DNA of 64,000 bases from Diorhabda sublineata (GCF_026230105.1 NC_079476.1:37810559-37874558), one strand, 5' to 3'. Counted from the stretch's first letter, positions 11,589-24,725 are shown. Numbers and translations are program-made. Notes: generated by a model from the letters alone, not told the origin.

Positions 11589-13895
11589 CTAATTACTGAT
11601 TAAACCGAGATAGTCATCCATAAGTGTACCAATAGCAAACTGAAACATAATAAAAATAATATGAATTAAATTAGTAACCCATACCTCATCAAAGAAATAT
11701 TATGGTAAATATTATAATATGGTCAAAGTTCACAACCGAAAAGACAAAAAAACAAGAATATAATAATAGCTAAAAAGGTAAAAACAAGAATAATAGCAAC
11801 AAATTTCATTGAAAAAGACCGAATAAACACAAATCAGGCAGATACAATATAATAGAAAAAATCTGGAAACTTGGAACTGCCAATATAAAAAAAATAAAAT
11901 GGAGTGACCGCTACCGAAAGAAATGAACTCTAATAAAGCAAATGTGTTGAAAAAATACAGACTGGATAACCCCTTACCTCAACCCTGCTTATTTATCAGA
12001 TCTAAAAGCTAGTAGTGAGGAGTTACAAAAATCAAAATAATACAACTTGTTTATAATTACTTTACATTAAGATAGCAGCTCTTACCAAAGAAATCCAATT
12101 AAATATGAGCAAAATCCAATTAGTGACCGGTCTTTTAATCTGACACGGTCATCAAGACACACCATGGGCATCACGGATGATCCGGAGTACCGCTAGTGCA
12201 TGAATGAGGCCTTAGGTAATATCAAGTGGGGCACAGGCCATCATAAGACCTGTTTGCTTAAGGACCCTTGGTTCCCCATAATTCTATTATGAACTATTAA
12301 GATAGCAAACAGTTTTTCAGATACAATAAAATAAAGTTTGTCTATACAGGAAAATTTGTTGGAAATTAATTCACAAAAAAATAGTTTATTGCTCTAGCCA
12401 ATTCTTCAGATTTAGGATTTGTTGTTAACGGATTTTACTATAATAATTGTCCAATGAACTAGCAATTTTATTTTAAAAATGTTTTTCATAAATAGCTATG
12501 CCGATAACTTGTTCCAATTTGTTACTGTAGAAGGTATTTTCAAAAAGTGAACAAAATTATATTACGAATCGACTGGAGTAATAATTGACTTTTATACAAA
12601 CTAATCATCAACAAATTTTTCATTGAAACTCATTGGATTCTGGTTGATGAGGAATGAATGAATTTTGATGAGGAAATTCAATGAATAGTATCCAGTAATA
12701 ATACAAAAAAATTGAGGTTCATGGAAGAAATCTGAAAAGATTGTTTGGTATTATTTCAATTTTTCTACGAGATAAATATTTGATATACTGTTTTACTAGA
12801 GAAAAATTACTGTATAGAATCACTAAATTGAAACAAAGCTTTCTTGCTTGAAGAATATTCTATAGAATGTTGCAAAGTTGGACAAATTTGAACTATTCAC
12901 AAGATTATTTCCCAATGACCTAAATAAAATATTTTATACTTTCAATATGAGAGCTATTGCAGAATGTTGTTCATTTTAAGTTAGCGAAAAAATAGATTTC
13001 ATAGTTCATTGGGCGAAATATCAAGCATTTATTTACATTGTCACAAAAATATAGTGTACTACACATAAGGAAACTTCCAAGATAATAAACCTCTAGTGCT
13101 TAGCTTGAAAGTTTGTGCTCTAAATCACACAATGATCTGAAATTTATTTATTGTAGAAATATGTACAAGGGTTGAGGGAGACTATATTCCATTTTAACTA
13201 AATTTTTTACATCAAACTTAAGTTAAAAATGAATAATTTTAATTTTGAAAATATTTACCATGACAATAAGAAAATTAAATAGAATAATAAAAGAACTTAC
13301 TATTCCTGACGCATCAACTCGAGTACCAACTATTTTCAACCTTATTTCCCCTTCGGCATGAATCACCACATCCTCGTCTTTTGTTTTATAACATTGAGGG
13401 TTAACATTAGGACAGAACTCCATTTCGGCAGGTATGGAATGATGGGAAATAAAACAAGATAAAGGACCTATTTCGGCAAACATGCCAACTTTGTTTACTT
13501 GTCTTACGACAGCATCTAAGACTTCACCTTTAAAAGGTCGAAAAACAATAGCTTTGTATTTAACTGGGTATACTACAAAGCCTTGACCAGGTAAAATTAA
13601 ACCAGCGCCTATGCTATCTATTGTTGTTACTGCTATAACAAATCCATACCTGTAAATAATTTATAACATTATAAAATATAAAAGAACCATTAATGAATTA
13701 TGTGTCTTACTTTCCAGTACAAGTTCCTTCTACTTCGGTGTATAGTTTAGTTTTTACTTTTTCTAGTAGTTGTGGTCCGAAATATTGCGGATGTAGTAAA
13801 ATCTCATGTTCCAGCGATATCTAAAAGATTAATTAAAAGAGATCTATTTTTGTTTTAACAAATTTATTAAATAATATACCCACGTGATAGAACAT
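11589..13895 (-). CDS. POLR2G: RNA polymerase II subunit RPB7
   Basis: RPB7 pairs with RPB4 to form the Pol II stalk, which acts in initiation and binds nascent RNA. Coding exons on the minus strand: 13884-13895 (MFYH), 13711-13820, 13301-13649 and 11589-11639. Splice sites and phases are consistent, and the product is 173 aa against about 172 in human. The start ISLEHEILLHP, the junction CTGKYGFVIAVTTID, the tip-domain segment KYKAIVFRPFKGEV, the S1/OB-fold segment GPLSCFISHHSIP, and the end FAIGTLMDDYLGLIS all match the family in order. The first coding exon is only 12 nt, and the last is 51 nt behind a 1.66-kb intron. The gene shares strand with MED15 and cabut. Nothing suggests loss of function. 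Confidence 0.96.
12150..12290 (+). mobile_element. Fragment of a repeat shared with the 26.4-kb element tail
   Basis: Within the large RPB7 intron this stretch is GC-richer than its surroundings and contains AATATCAAGTGGGGCAC followed by a diverged CC/CATCATAAGACCTGTTTGC segment. The minus strand near 26450-26480 carries AACGTCAAGTGGGGCAC with a comparable continuation. The shared words suggest two pieces of one non-LTR 3' region. Confidence 0.4.
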
Positions 13896-16585
13896 AATTT
13901 TATATGTACAGTTTAGTTAGAAAATTGAATATAATCTAAGAAAACCGAAAAATATTACGATATGTTTTGGCATTTGACTACTTCACTTGTCTTTCGTTTC
14001 TTCTTATTTATCTACGCGTTTGATAAAATAGAGCTCTATAAAATGCTGACTTCAAATTCGTACTGATTTTAGAAATCTTTGCTGGCAATGAATTATAATT
14101 TTTATTATCTACAAAATTTTTTCTTAAAATGTTTTTGGCATAATTGCAATTTCTATGACCCCTAAATTTGACTGTGGATTCTGATAAAGTCTAGCCCTGG
14201 AAGTACGGGAGTCATATTATATGTAATACTTCTATATGAACAGTTGGTATGGGAAAAAAACGTCCCTACTATATTTTAATGATTAAACTATTTCCCCGAT
14301 GCTCACTATAATTTATAAATAAACCCAGCTCCTAGTATAAATATTCGTTAAACTATTATTAAATTATTTAATAAGAATAATGGTTATATACCCCTTCGTC
14401 CATGGAAAACCTAACCTAACACAATTCTTTAATTATTTTTTTCGTGACTTATATACGAAAACTTAAGAAACGATGGGTAGGGGTGCTTAATTTTTTTTAT
14501 TATTTTTCTCATACTTCCAGGGATCAAAACTATCAGAAACTAAGGGGCCACAAAAATCGTAATCTCCCCATTTTATCCAGCCAATTTCAATACGTACTTT
14601 AGTGGAAATATCTAACCAAAAGTGTTTAAGATCAATAAAAATGGAGAAAGTAATCTACTGGGATTATTTCATTATTTTTCAGAAATCACCTAACTCAAGT
14701 GATCAATAGATAAGTGGAAAGTTTCGCTCTTCGAGATTATGTTTGTGATGTCACTGCCGGTCGTATTTGTTTTGTTTACAATTTCAGTCAACTTTTTTAG
14801 ATTCTGATGGTTTTTCTTGTGCTTTCTTACTATATATCTTGTGATTGCATATACTTTACAACCAGAATTGTAACTCAGTGATTTTTTGGTTGTTTCAAAT
14901 AATAGAAGTAAACTACTTTTTTGAACAGTTATATGTATTTATTGATAAATGTGTGCTTGTGTTTCATTATAGTATAATGTACCTATACCAAAAGTGAGGA
15001 ACAATTTCAGAAATAGTTAAAGAGAAGTTTAATAGCATTTTCAGAATAAAAAAAACTGTTTTCGATTTTTTGGAGTATCAGTCCCAACTGTGTGGTCTAA
15101 TGAAAGAAAGAAACCCCCAAAATATTTATCGTTGATTGAGCACTACTAGTCATTTGATTCAAATTGTTTAAGACAGTTCTTTGTTGCATTTTAATTATGC
15201 TTAGTTTAAAAAAAAATGTCATTAAGAGCCATTTTTGATTCATGTTATTCGATTTTGAGTTGAAAAAAACAACGTTTAAATTTCAACTATTTATTAACAA
15301 AGTCCTTATCAGTTATTAGTCATTTCAAAATATGTTATAATAATAACCTGGCCAAAATATGTTATTATTTATTAATATGGTAGAAGTAAGACTTCAAGAA
15401 ATTTTATTTTTAAATAAAATATTGCATACAAAAATAAATATATAATGAAAATGTTACATTTAAGTAATTAGATCTTATTCTTAAAAAAATATTACTTGGA
15501 CTTCATAATAAATCCCTGCAGTTAATTTGGTAATGTATCTATATATCCAGCATCCCTTTATTAAAACGTTTCGTGTCCTTATGAGGATTATTTTGAAAAA
15601 TAAACAGGAATTAACACTATACACAATAAAAAAAAACAAGCACAACACAACGATAATGAATCATCACGAGAAACTGTGCAATGTATGCCAACATTAAATT
15701 ATCCAGTTTTTTGTTAAAATCGCCAACGTGATGTATACTTATGCTGGCAGATCCATCTAGGGCTTTGAACTTTAATTAAAAAATTGATTCAACCTTAGTC
15801 ATCTGTGTGAAACGTCGAGGAAATATGGGACCCATTGTTAATTTTTTGGGTAATCGCATCTTGAAGTAAAAATATCGATATGATATTTATCGATATATTT
15901 TTTTAATTTGCCCAGCCTTATAATGGGTTAATGACGAATTGGGCGCTTGCGTACCTGTCAGGTATGTCAAAGTTGATTTTATTAAAATTGACATTTTTAT
16001 AATCCCCTAATTTAGTTTTAAATGAAATCGTGACTAATAACCTTATAGTTGTAGTCTCATGATTTACAATTTTATAAAAAATATAAGTTAACTACCCCCA
16101 TAAAAAGACAAAACTTTGGTTAGAAAATAGATAGCATCTGATTATACTATCGACAATGTTCGATAAATCTATTTTTAAAGTCGATTTTGGGTTAAAAAAA
16201 TAACGTATTTAAATTTCAACTATTTATTAACAAATTTTTTATCAGTTATTGGTCATTACAAAATATGTTACAGGTGGTATTAGATTTGAAAGTATAAAAA
16301 ATGAAAATATATTCACAACATTCATATTTACACACGAAAATAACCTAACTAAAAATAAATATTATAAATCACAGACGATAAAAGTGAATTTCAATTTTTC
16401 ACTATAATGCTTTCAATTAAAAATAAAAAAGGTAACACAGGAATGTTTAACACAAAATCAAATATTAGCATATCAAGATGTTAGAAACATAACCACAAAA
16501 TTAGAATATCAACACTTAATATCAAAAGAGATCAAAAATAATTCAGACAATGGAATAATACTTATGTATATACATAAAAATAAAC
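13896..16585. other. Intergenic interval upstream of RPB7, downstream of cabut
   Basis: About 2.7 kb of AT-rich DNA. It should hold the RPB7 promoter (near 13.9 kb, minus strand) and the cabut 3' UTR (just below 16.6 kb). No open frame with a recognisable motif was seen. Confidence 0.5.
15245..16273 (+). repeat. Pair of ~95-bp imperfect direct repeats
   Basis: Copies at about 15245-15340 and 16180-16273 share TCGATTTTG, then AAATTTCAACTATTTATTAA, then TTATCAGTTATT and CAAAATATGTTA in order. They lie 0.93 kb apart between RPB7 and cabut. Confidence 0.75.
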
Positions 16586-19111
16586 TTAACTCAATTTCGA
16601 AGCGGGTTGAATGGGCCTTAAAATGGGCATTACATTAACTTTGGCACTATTCAGCCTATCTTTGACGTGCCTTTTAACGTGTTTAGCTAAATGATCAGAT
16701 CGCATGAACTTCCTTTGGCAATACGAACATTTAAATTTCTTTTCTCCAGTATGGGTCCTCTTGTGTCTCGATAATTCATCAGATCGAGAAAATCTCCTTT
16801 CGCAATCCTCCCATTGGCAAACAAATGGTTTCTCCCCCGTATGTATACGATTGTGAGCTTTGAGATGCGATGATTTAAAGTAATTTTTCCCGCACCCTTC
16901 GTATTGGCATTCATAGACTCTTCTTCGGACTGGTGGCGAGGGGGTAGAAGCATGCGCGATGAAGACTATTTGTGTTGGAAGAACAGTTCCGTCAGTTGAT
17001 ATAAATATTGTGCTCGACGGATTTGAGGTTAGAATTTTCGGTGCTAATACGGGTAGCGGTAGTTTTTGAGTAACTATTTGTTTCGGTTCTTCTTTCGAAA
17101 TATCTTTTTCACTTGTTTCTATCTGTTCTTTGTTTTTTCGCATTTTGAATTTGAGACTTTTCACGATGTTTTCTTCCTCGCGTACTTGGGGTATTGGTAG
17201 CGCCGTACAAATTCCGTTTTTATCCGCCCTGGTAATAACGGAGAGTGTTCTGTTCGGGGGGTTATCGGTTCGTGGAAGTGGAGGACAAAAATCTGGTACA
17301 GGAGGTTTATATAGCGGCAAAGAAATTGTTTTTTCTGGTAAAGGAGGTGTTTTAGAGGGAGATTTAGGAGGGGTAATAGTTGGAGGGGGGTACTGTATGT
17401 TGAAATTTGTTACGCGGTACCTCTTCTTCAGCGGTACGTCTAGTTCTTCATTTTCGGAGTCTGAAGGCTGAGGGGTGAGCAGACCAGATGTCTGTAAAGT
17501 TCTTTTCTGCCCCAAAAAGTTTTTGAGTTGAACAATCGTTGATTGTTGCAAATGTTCATCATCGGAGATCTGTAACAAATAAAAAATGTATGTAGTTTGA
17601 GACAAAACAAACAAATTCATTTCAACTATGGGTCAGACATCAACTCGTCCACGACACGGACCGTGAAGCCGGTCCTGTTTGATTATTTCAATAGAATAGG
17701 AAATTTGGTGGTACTTTCGAAGGGCGGCAATTTTTTTAAAAACGTCTATTTACTCTTTATGAAAGATTTTTAATCGTTTGTTCACTTTCTAGAATCGAAA
17801 TATCGAGAAACCATGATTTTGAATAAATAGTCGCTTGTTCATCAGCGAGAAAGTCAGTTAATAATCTGATGTCATCTTAAACAGATCAGAATGGACAAGT
17901 AAACAGTGTATTGAAATAAATAAATATGTTAAGAATTGGATAAGTGTTTAGTAATAAGTCTTAGTGAAGAGTTCAGTGTACTTATAGTATAAGTGTATAA
18001 ATAAAGTAAGTAAACAAGAAACACCATGTGTATTAATTCACAATAAAGACGTAGATACATAACCTCATTGTTTTACAGCTTCTTTGTGTTACTTTTGAAA
18101 TCTGGCAACGTATAAATGTGACGTCATTCGTGCTACAATGTCGTTGTATGTCATTTTGCAATTATTTTGTTTTTGACACATGAATTTGCTATGTTATGGT
18201 CCATGATAAGAAAATTAAATCAATACCAGTGGAAAAACTGATAGTTGTATCTTTTTTGTATTAGTTTGAAAGAATCGAAGCAGAAAATGAATAAATTTTT
18301 GAGGTACCCCAAACATTTTCAGCATATGTCATATATTTATCAAGTTTTTTACTTTATTTTTTTCTTCCTTTATCTTATATTTTCAAGCAGATTAAGTGAG
18401 TCAATTTGATTTTATATTCTAGTGGAATTTTTTGACGAGCATACATTGAATAGCAATGTAATTAAAAATTCATAAAAATTTGCATATAAACGTGGACTTT
18501 GGCCACTTATTACAAATAGGTATCCTACGAAAGTTCACAAAAGCCACAGAGTAATTTTATTTTTAAATATTAAATATATTCAACGTGTTTCAAGTTTAAT
18601 TTTCAATCTAAAAATGTAATAATGGTAAACAAGGATTTTATTTTAAGGAAAATTCCCGAGCCTAGACATTGTTTTTCTATTAAAATTTCGCCATTTTGGC
18701 ATATTTTACTTTTTTATAGTATATTTAAGCATAAAGTGATGTTATGCCTTATACGATTTTATTATCTATAATATAATCATTTCTAAAACTTATTCAATAC
18801 TGTTCTTCTTTTCATATTTGCTGTTTTTTGAACATTTATTAATCAAAAGTTTAAGACAAAGCAAATAGAAAATTTCATAATTTCTTTTGTTTATATGAAT
18901 TATAATACACTTTTCTGAGCTTACTGAAATAAAATAATGTTTACCGATGAACCTAGCAGGTAAAATGTAACTTTGTACATTTTTGTTTATATCGAAAAAG
19001 GAACTAACAACAAGGAAAAATGTATTTTCAAAAATAAAAACTTACGTTCTTTGGGGATGGTGTAGATGGAGGAGAAATGATATTTTCTGTCATTTTCTCT
19101 TCAATTACCAT
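16586..19111 (-). CDS. cbt: KLF10/11-type zinc-finger transcription factor (cabut-like)
   Basis: Cabut is the insect TIEG/KLF10-11 factor, a nuclear regulator in growth and sugar-responsive pathways. Coding exons on the minus strand are 19046-19111 (22 codons, MVIEEKMTENIISPPSTPSP) and 16586-17569. The join is in phase and gives 349 aa. Three C2H2 fingers occupy about residues 241-323: finger 1 has CQYEGCGKNYFKSSHLKAH, finger 2 CQWEDCERRFSRSDELSRH, finger 3 CSYCQRKFMRSDHLAKH, joined by TGEKPF and TGEKKF linkers. The SSHLKAH, SDELSRH and SDHLAKH helices are the KLF set for GC/CACCC boxes. Upstream lie Pro-rich stretches (PPPTITPPKSPSKTPPLP) that fit the repression domains of the family. The 1.48-kb intron carries a perfect TGACGTCA at 18119-18126. 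KLF10 and KLF11 cannot be told apart here, and insects usually have one such gene. Confidence 0.9.
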
Positions 19112-19490
19112 TCCTAGTCACTAAATCACTAATAAAATATACACAAAACTGATATAAGTTCGTTTGCAGCGATGAAAATCTAGAGCGATATTACTATTTT
19201 GAATTGAAGCTTTCTTGATATTGTTCTGGCATGGGATTGTCTGGGTGTGTAGCGCGCTGCATCCGTAAAGCGGCCAATGGTGCGTGGGGGCTCGTGTCCC
19301 TCAACCAATCGTAGACCGGCTGATCATCCAAACACTGCATGATCTCTTGCATGGTGTTCACGTGCACATGTACTGACAGAACCGGCGGTTGACCGTGATT
19401 ACGACGTCATCCAAGCGTGCTAGTTTAGTGTAACGTCACAGACAAGCCCGCATCCCAGGCGTGCTAAATCGGTTACCGCATCCTATTGAA
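19112..19490 (-). promoter_or_regulatory. Probable cabut promoter region
   Basis: The block upstream of the cabut start is clearly GC-richer than surrounding DNA. It contains CCAAT at 19274-19278 and 19305-19309, an E-box CACGTG at 19359-19364 followed directly by CACATG, GACGTCAT at 19403-19410 and AACGTCAC at 19432-19439. Fly cabut is known to respond to Mondo-Mlx (E-box based ChoRE) and acts as an immediate early gene, so these sites are sensible. The usual ChoRE has two E-boxes spaced by 5 bp; here they abut. The transcription start was not located. Confidence 0.55.
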
Positions 19491-22400
19491 AATAAATAAC
19501 AAAATAATAGGTAGCGCTTTTATAAAAGCAAACTGCTCAAGTTGCGTATATAAATTAGGGTGAAATAAAGAACACTATGAATTTTATTAAACATATGTTT
19601 ATGATTTTAAAATTTTAATATACGAGGACGGTTTTGTGGACTTTCGTTACGATTATTAAATTATTAATTTTTGCCATGTTATCTACGGAATTTTACATAA
19701 ATTTGACTGATAGGTAAATACTCATACAAAGAATACTGGGGTATATGAATTTCGATGCTTAATTTAATATTTTTATGCAAATATTATCTTGTGTTCCTTC
19801 TATAGAATTATTTGTAAGTGGTTTCTTCCTTTAGAAGTGACAAGAAAGCTGATGAAGCAAAAATTTCAACCAAATAGTTTTGAAATATTTTGCATGAGCT
19901 GTGTGCAAGGAGGGTACTACGGTCGCCTAAATGCTGGTCAAAAATGCAAACTATTGTTTGGATCTCTTGAAACCTAATTTTTCCGTCGATATGTCCCAAT
20001 AAGGGAAACTTGGGACTACCGTTATATTCCAAAAACATACACTTGAAAAATTAGATCTCATTTGAGGAATAAAGTCCCAAGGAAGGAAGGAAACTAGTGG
20101 ATTATGACTAAAGATTAAAATATGCTTATATTCGCTTAGCATTCGATCTATGCAACACATTTTAATTAAATTTTGGAAAAATGATGGTATATTTTGTGAA
20201 ATTTCTCAACATGTATCAAATATAGTATATTTTGTTATAATAAATGCAATACATTCTTATATTCACTAAATATTAGGAATTTTACTTTTTTTGAGATAGC
20301 GTTACCATAAACGGTTATAATTGACCACACGATTAAGTGATAAACGTGTTTTTCTCCAAATGAGTAATTCTTTCTGACGGCGTTGCCTACATTCTACGTA
20401 AATCACTTGATAGGTATTTGTGGATGATTATGTTGCCAGCTTATGAGGGATTTACGCGGATCTATGCTGATACAGAAAAACACCGTTATCACTCATTCTG
20501 TTGCTGATTACCTGGATACTATTTTCGGATGCTTCATGTTTTTAATGCTGTTTATTTTATTTATCATTCAAGGCAAGGGAATCCATTATAAAATTATAAA
20601 TCTGACCGTGGTCTGGTCAGGTCCAAAGTTCGACATTAAACACAGGTTTTTTTTACATGATTTATTCAAAAGGTGGACAGGGTCAGGTCGTGTTATTGGC
20701 GTGTGGCAATGATGCGTATTAATTTTAATAAAAAGTGAAATTAATTTATAATATTACTAGAAATTACCTACATGGATTTTATTAATTGGACTTTGTCTAG
20801 TTGATTTTTTGACTAAAATGACGAAATATATTTATATTGGGTTATTTGTATATGCCAAGGTTTCATAGATACGACAGTGGGTCAGTAAATCAATTACTTC
20901 TGTTAAAATTTAAATAGAAATGAGAGAATGGAGGAAACTGTATGTTGTGGGCTTATTAAGTATCAATTTGCGGAAAAAAACTAGTGAAAAGGTAATTCTC
21001 ATTTGTCTGCAAAAATCAATAAACTAGGATATCATATTATCCAGATTTAGTCTCACTCTCACTGGTTTTCAAAGTTCAAACCAGTTGAAAAATTAAATTA
21101 TTTTGTAACCAAAACATTCGTTTCACATGAAAATTTGTAGTAGTAGTAATTTGTAGTAACTTGCCCTCGTACACGCACCGAGGAACCTGAAAAACCAGTT
21201 CATTTTGAATTTGTGATTATTCAAGTGTCTGAATATTTTCTTTTATTTCAGTATTTGTTAGGTAATTTGAGGTTAATGTATTGAGAAGCTTGTAAAATGA
21301 TGCACGTGTTTGAGGAGTGTAGTGTACAAAAAAGCAGGCTATAAATTGTAACACAAATTTTTTGTTTGTGTGTTCTTATAAAACTTTTAAAAACAGAGAA
21401 TGTTTGTTATACTTTGAAAACATTATTATGGATGGAATAAATACGTAATTTTTTTGTATTCAGAAAATTCGGGTCATGTTGTTTGGATATCTGTGGCATT
21501 GAAATAATTTTAAATTTAGAGTGGAATCGATAATATAGTAAAAACTTTATCTATAACAATTTTTGTATAAGAGTAGAATTATAATTATTTATCACTTATC
21601 AGACATTTAGAAATATTAACAAATATAAATAGATAAAGTGACAAATAATTTATTGTTTTAACAATTTTATAATTAGGGTCATCAACAAAGTCCTTTAGTG
21701 TAGAGAACAGTTTTCTTAATGCCTCTGAAACTATGTAATCACAAAACGTCTATTTGTCTATGGGAATAAATAAATATCGAAATGGTAGAGAATGACATAA
21801 AATTCAATTTTGTAAATACATAGTACATGAAAATGCATGTGGACAAATTTGCATTTAAAAGGGAAATGTACTAGTTTCACTTGTTCATTCTTCGTAACGG
21901 AATAGGAATTCTGGAATATATAGAGGGTGTCTCATAAACAATGTCGATTTCTAATGTTCACTGTGTTTATTAAATAACTACCAAGGTAACTACGTCTTTC
22001 TTCAACACTACAACCTATGAAAGTTCAAAACCAACATCAACAGGCATTTCCACGATGTGGAGAGGTAAACACATTTACTACACATTCCAATGTTAACTAT
22101 AAAAACCAGAACAATATGATTTAATTGCTTAAGAAAATCATATCAATAATACAGTTTTTATTACATACTTAAAATAAACAATGGTTAATTCCAGAGGTTT
22201 TTCATTTAAACATGTGATAAGTTTTGTTTACCTTTGTGTAAATATGTAGGTAATATTTAGTCACTCTTAGTTTTCAATGAATTATTTCTATTAATATCTG
22301 ATAAAATACCCTTAATCTCAATTTTTTCTTTCTGGTAAATCGAAACGAGCAATTTCTTTTGTCCTATCACGAAATAAAAAACTCCAACTAATAAATTTCT

Positions 22401-23860
22401 TCACTTAATACATTTACGATATTTTGATATCTACTTTCACCTTCACGTAAACGAGATATCGTAATTAAAATATTTCATGTGGTGATAACCTTTAAAATTT
22501 CTCTTTTAGTCTAATAATTTTGCTTAAAAACTTTTTAATAATTTTGATATATTTATTTTCAATCCAACTTTCACTACACTTCGATGAAACTCAGTGACAT
22601 CTAGTATAAAATAATTGTATTACGTATCTTTCAGTATAGAAATCATTTCACTTTAAGGTTAAAGTTGTTCTTCATATCAATAGGTGGCGTGCGTAGTATA
22701 CGTATATAAATTATTTCTTTATATAAAACCATTTGTTTTACCAAAAAAGAAAATTATTTTTTTCGAAACCTATACCTATAATAAATGATAGTTTTTGATG
22801 AAAGTAATAAAGGAAATCGTAAACATTAAATATAGGGGACAACGAAATAATAATATTGAAAGATGAGATAAAATGACAAGAATCTAATGTTGAGAGATAT
22901 TTTATACTCTTTATTCCAATAACCTAGAAAATCCGAGCAAATATTATTACAACAAATGTTGGTAAATTTAATTTTATATTAATAATCATTAACAATAAAA
23001 GAGTAAGTTTCATTTTATTTGTAGTTTTTTATTTTAAAAAATATGTTTTATTGTTTTGTTAAAACTATTTAGAAACTATATTTTCATTAACAATTATGTG
23101 TTATGCTTTCACTTAGATGACCAAATTGGCTTTGTTAGGTAAAATGTGTCATTACTGTGTTCAAGTTTAACTTTTTTACATAGACACAAGCTAATTTTCG
23201 ATAGTTTCTAAGTTATAATATGGCAACGTCCGGCATTTACGTGTCAGTAGTGTTTTCCATAGTTCAATGAAATTTTGAATGTTTAAAGATGTTTCAATTT
23301 ATATAGGAAAGATTTAGTATCATTATTTTTAATCTGCCTACTTTTTAACCTTTGCTACCATTATTTTTTTGGTAATCAAAATCGCTTTGATTCGATTTTA
23401 AGTAATTGACAGATTCCAATGCAAACTTTCCAGCTGTCTCGTTGTTGCCAGATTTATTTTCAATTAATACGTTATTAGAAATACAACAAAGTTTTTCATG
23501 AAAGTTAAATGAAAAAAAAAAAATAATTAATGTATGATTATTCATTCTTAATCATTCACATATAAAAGTTTGCAAACCTTCTGTTAATGCAGTAATTAAA
23601 CCGAATTACTTTGTCCTACATAGCAACGCAATATAAAAAGTATAAAAAACAGATAGTAGTATCAGTTTCAAAACAACCATTATTGGACATATTCAAGGAA
23701 TCATCATCTGATAATCGAAGAAAAAAACAAAAGCACAAACTCATGTTAATGTTAAGATTGATAAGCGTCGAGTGGTTTGATAAAAACCAAGAAAGCGGCG
23801 ACCGCAGCACGCCTGCGCGTACTAAGAGCAACAATCGGCATCGGTATGAGCAATGACTCA
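19491..23860. other. Intergenic interval, no recognised gene
   Basis: About 4.4 kb of AT-rich DNA between the divergent cabut and FOG-like first exons. Short frames at 19789-20160, 20443-20712 and 23345-23861 have no domain I can name. A TACGAGGAC word at 19621-19630 resembles mariner ends. Regulatory DNA for both flanking genes is likely here but cannot be delimited. Confidence 0.5.
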
Positions 23861-24113
23861 CACCATCAGTCGCTGTCTAACCTCAAGATAGGGGGTTATA
23901 ACATCGTTCTATGTATCGAAAACGCACGTGAATTTTATCACCAAAACAATATTAGATCGTATCTATTTTAATTTGACTGACAATTGTATCGTTTTTCGTT
24001 ATATTTTTGTTTTGTGTTTGTAAGTGTCTTGTGTGTCGATTTGTGTTTTTTTAGTACGTTATAATGTGACATTGTTGTTTTTTTGTTGTTTATTTGTTAA
24101 ACCAGGAGTTACG
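23861..24113 (+). promoter_or_regulatory. Probable 5' flank and leader of the FOG-like gene
   Basis: The sequence before the ATG at 24114 is GT-rich and free of element remnants. An initiator-like ATCAGTC lies at about 23867. The ATG context (GGAGTTACGATGTC) is acceptable. The position of the transcription start is a guess. Confidence 0.3.
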
Positions 24114-24153
24114 ATGTCTAGACGTAAGCAGAGCAATCCAAAACCGCTAAAAA
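24114..24153 (+). CDS. First coding exon of a FOG/u-shaped-like zinc-finger cofactor
   Basis: ATG opens MSRRKQSNPKPLK plus one base, followed by a good donor AGTATGTG at 24153-24160. The exon ends in phase 1 with A, so an AGR codon would give Arg next: MSRRKQSNPKPLK(R). The RRKQxxP motif at the extreme N-terminus recruits the NuRD complex (RBBP4/7) and is found in FOG, SALL and BCL11 proteins. The wording SNPxxxKR fits FOG (ZFPM; u-shaped in flies, the partner of GATA factors) best, and FOG genes also break after this peptide. No later exon was found in the 40 kb downstream, so intron 1 would be very long. SALL or BCL11 remain alternatives. The call rests on 13 residues and the splice site. 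Confidence 0.6.
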
Positions 24154-24725
24154 GTATGTGTTTTTTTATTCAATCTCGCTTTTTTTGATATACACGTAAT
24201 TATCGCTTTTTTGTTATCCTTGATTATGTAAACTGCTTACAACAGGTATTTTGATCTCGCAATGCTTTAGAAAATCTAATGATAATAATGATGTTTATAT
24301 ATTCTTAAATAATTTATCTTCGACTATTTTCGTTTCATATTTGTTGTTGTTTTATGGTGTAATTATGTAGTTTACTTCCATATGTTTTGATTTGGTTACG
24401 ACGTATTTTGACAACTTCTTAGACACAATAGAAAATATTTTTTTAAATCTAGATGGTTAAAAGTTTACTACAAATGATAATCAGAAATGTGTTAGTTATG
24501 TTACGAAAAGTTTTTATTAATAATGTTATTGAACGTCGAGTTTCGTTTCCGCGCGCCAAAAATACGTGGCACAAAATAAAATGCCATTTGTATAAATCTA
24601 AACGGAATTTTATTGTTTCTATCGTTCATTGATGATAAATGAATAGTAATGGTGTATGTACATACAGTAATGTCAAAAAGTGGAATCAAATTGTTATATC
24701 CATCTTTTTGGTTTTCTACTTTTTG
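24154..24725 (+). other. AT-rich intronic or intergenic DNA
   Basis: Directly follows the donor site of the FOG-like exon. No element or coding motif recognised. Confidence 0.4.

Noticed and set aside
16687..17471. Open frames overlapping cabut on other frames and strand
   Set aside because: They are shadows of the zinc-finger gene, with no motif of their own.
20443..20712. 89-codon protein with a hydrophobic stretch
   Set aside because: No known motif, no splice or promoter context, and a composition that fits chance in AT-rich DNA.
23611..23861. Overlapping 81-codon frames on both strands before the FOG-like exon
   Set aside because: No motif in either; more likely leader or promoter DNA.
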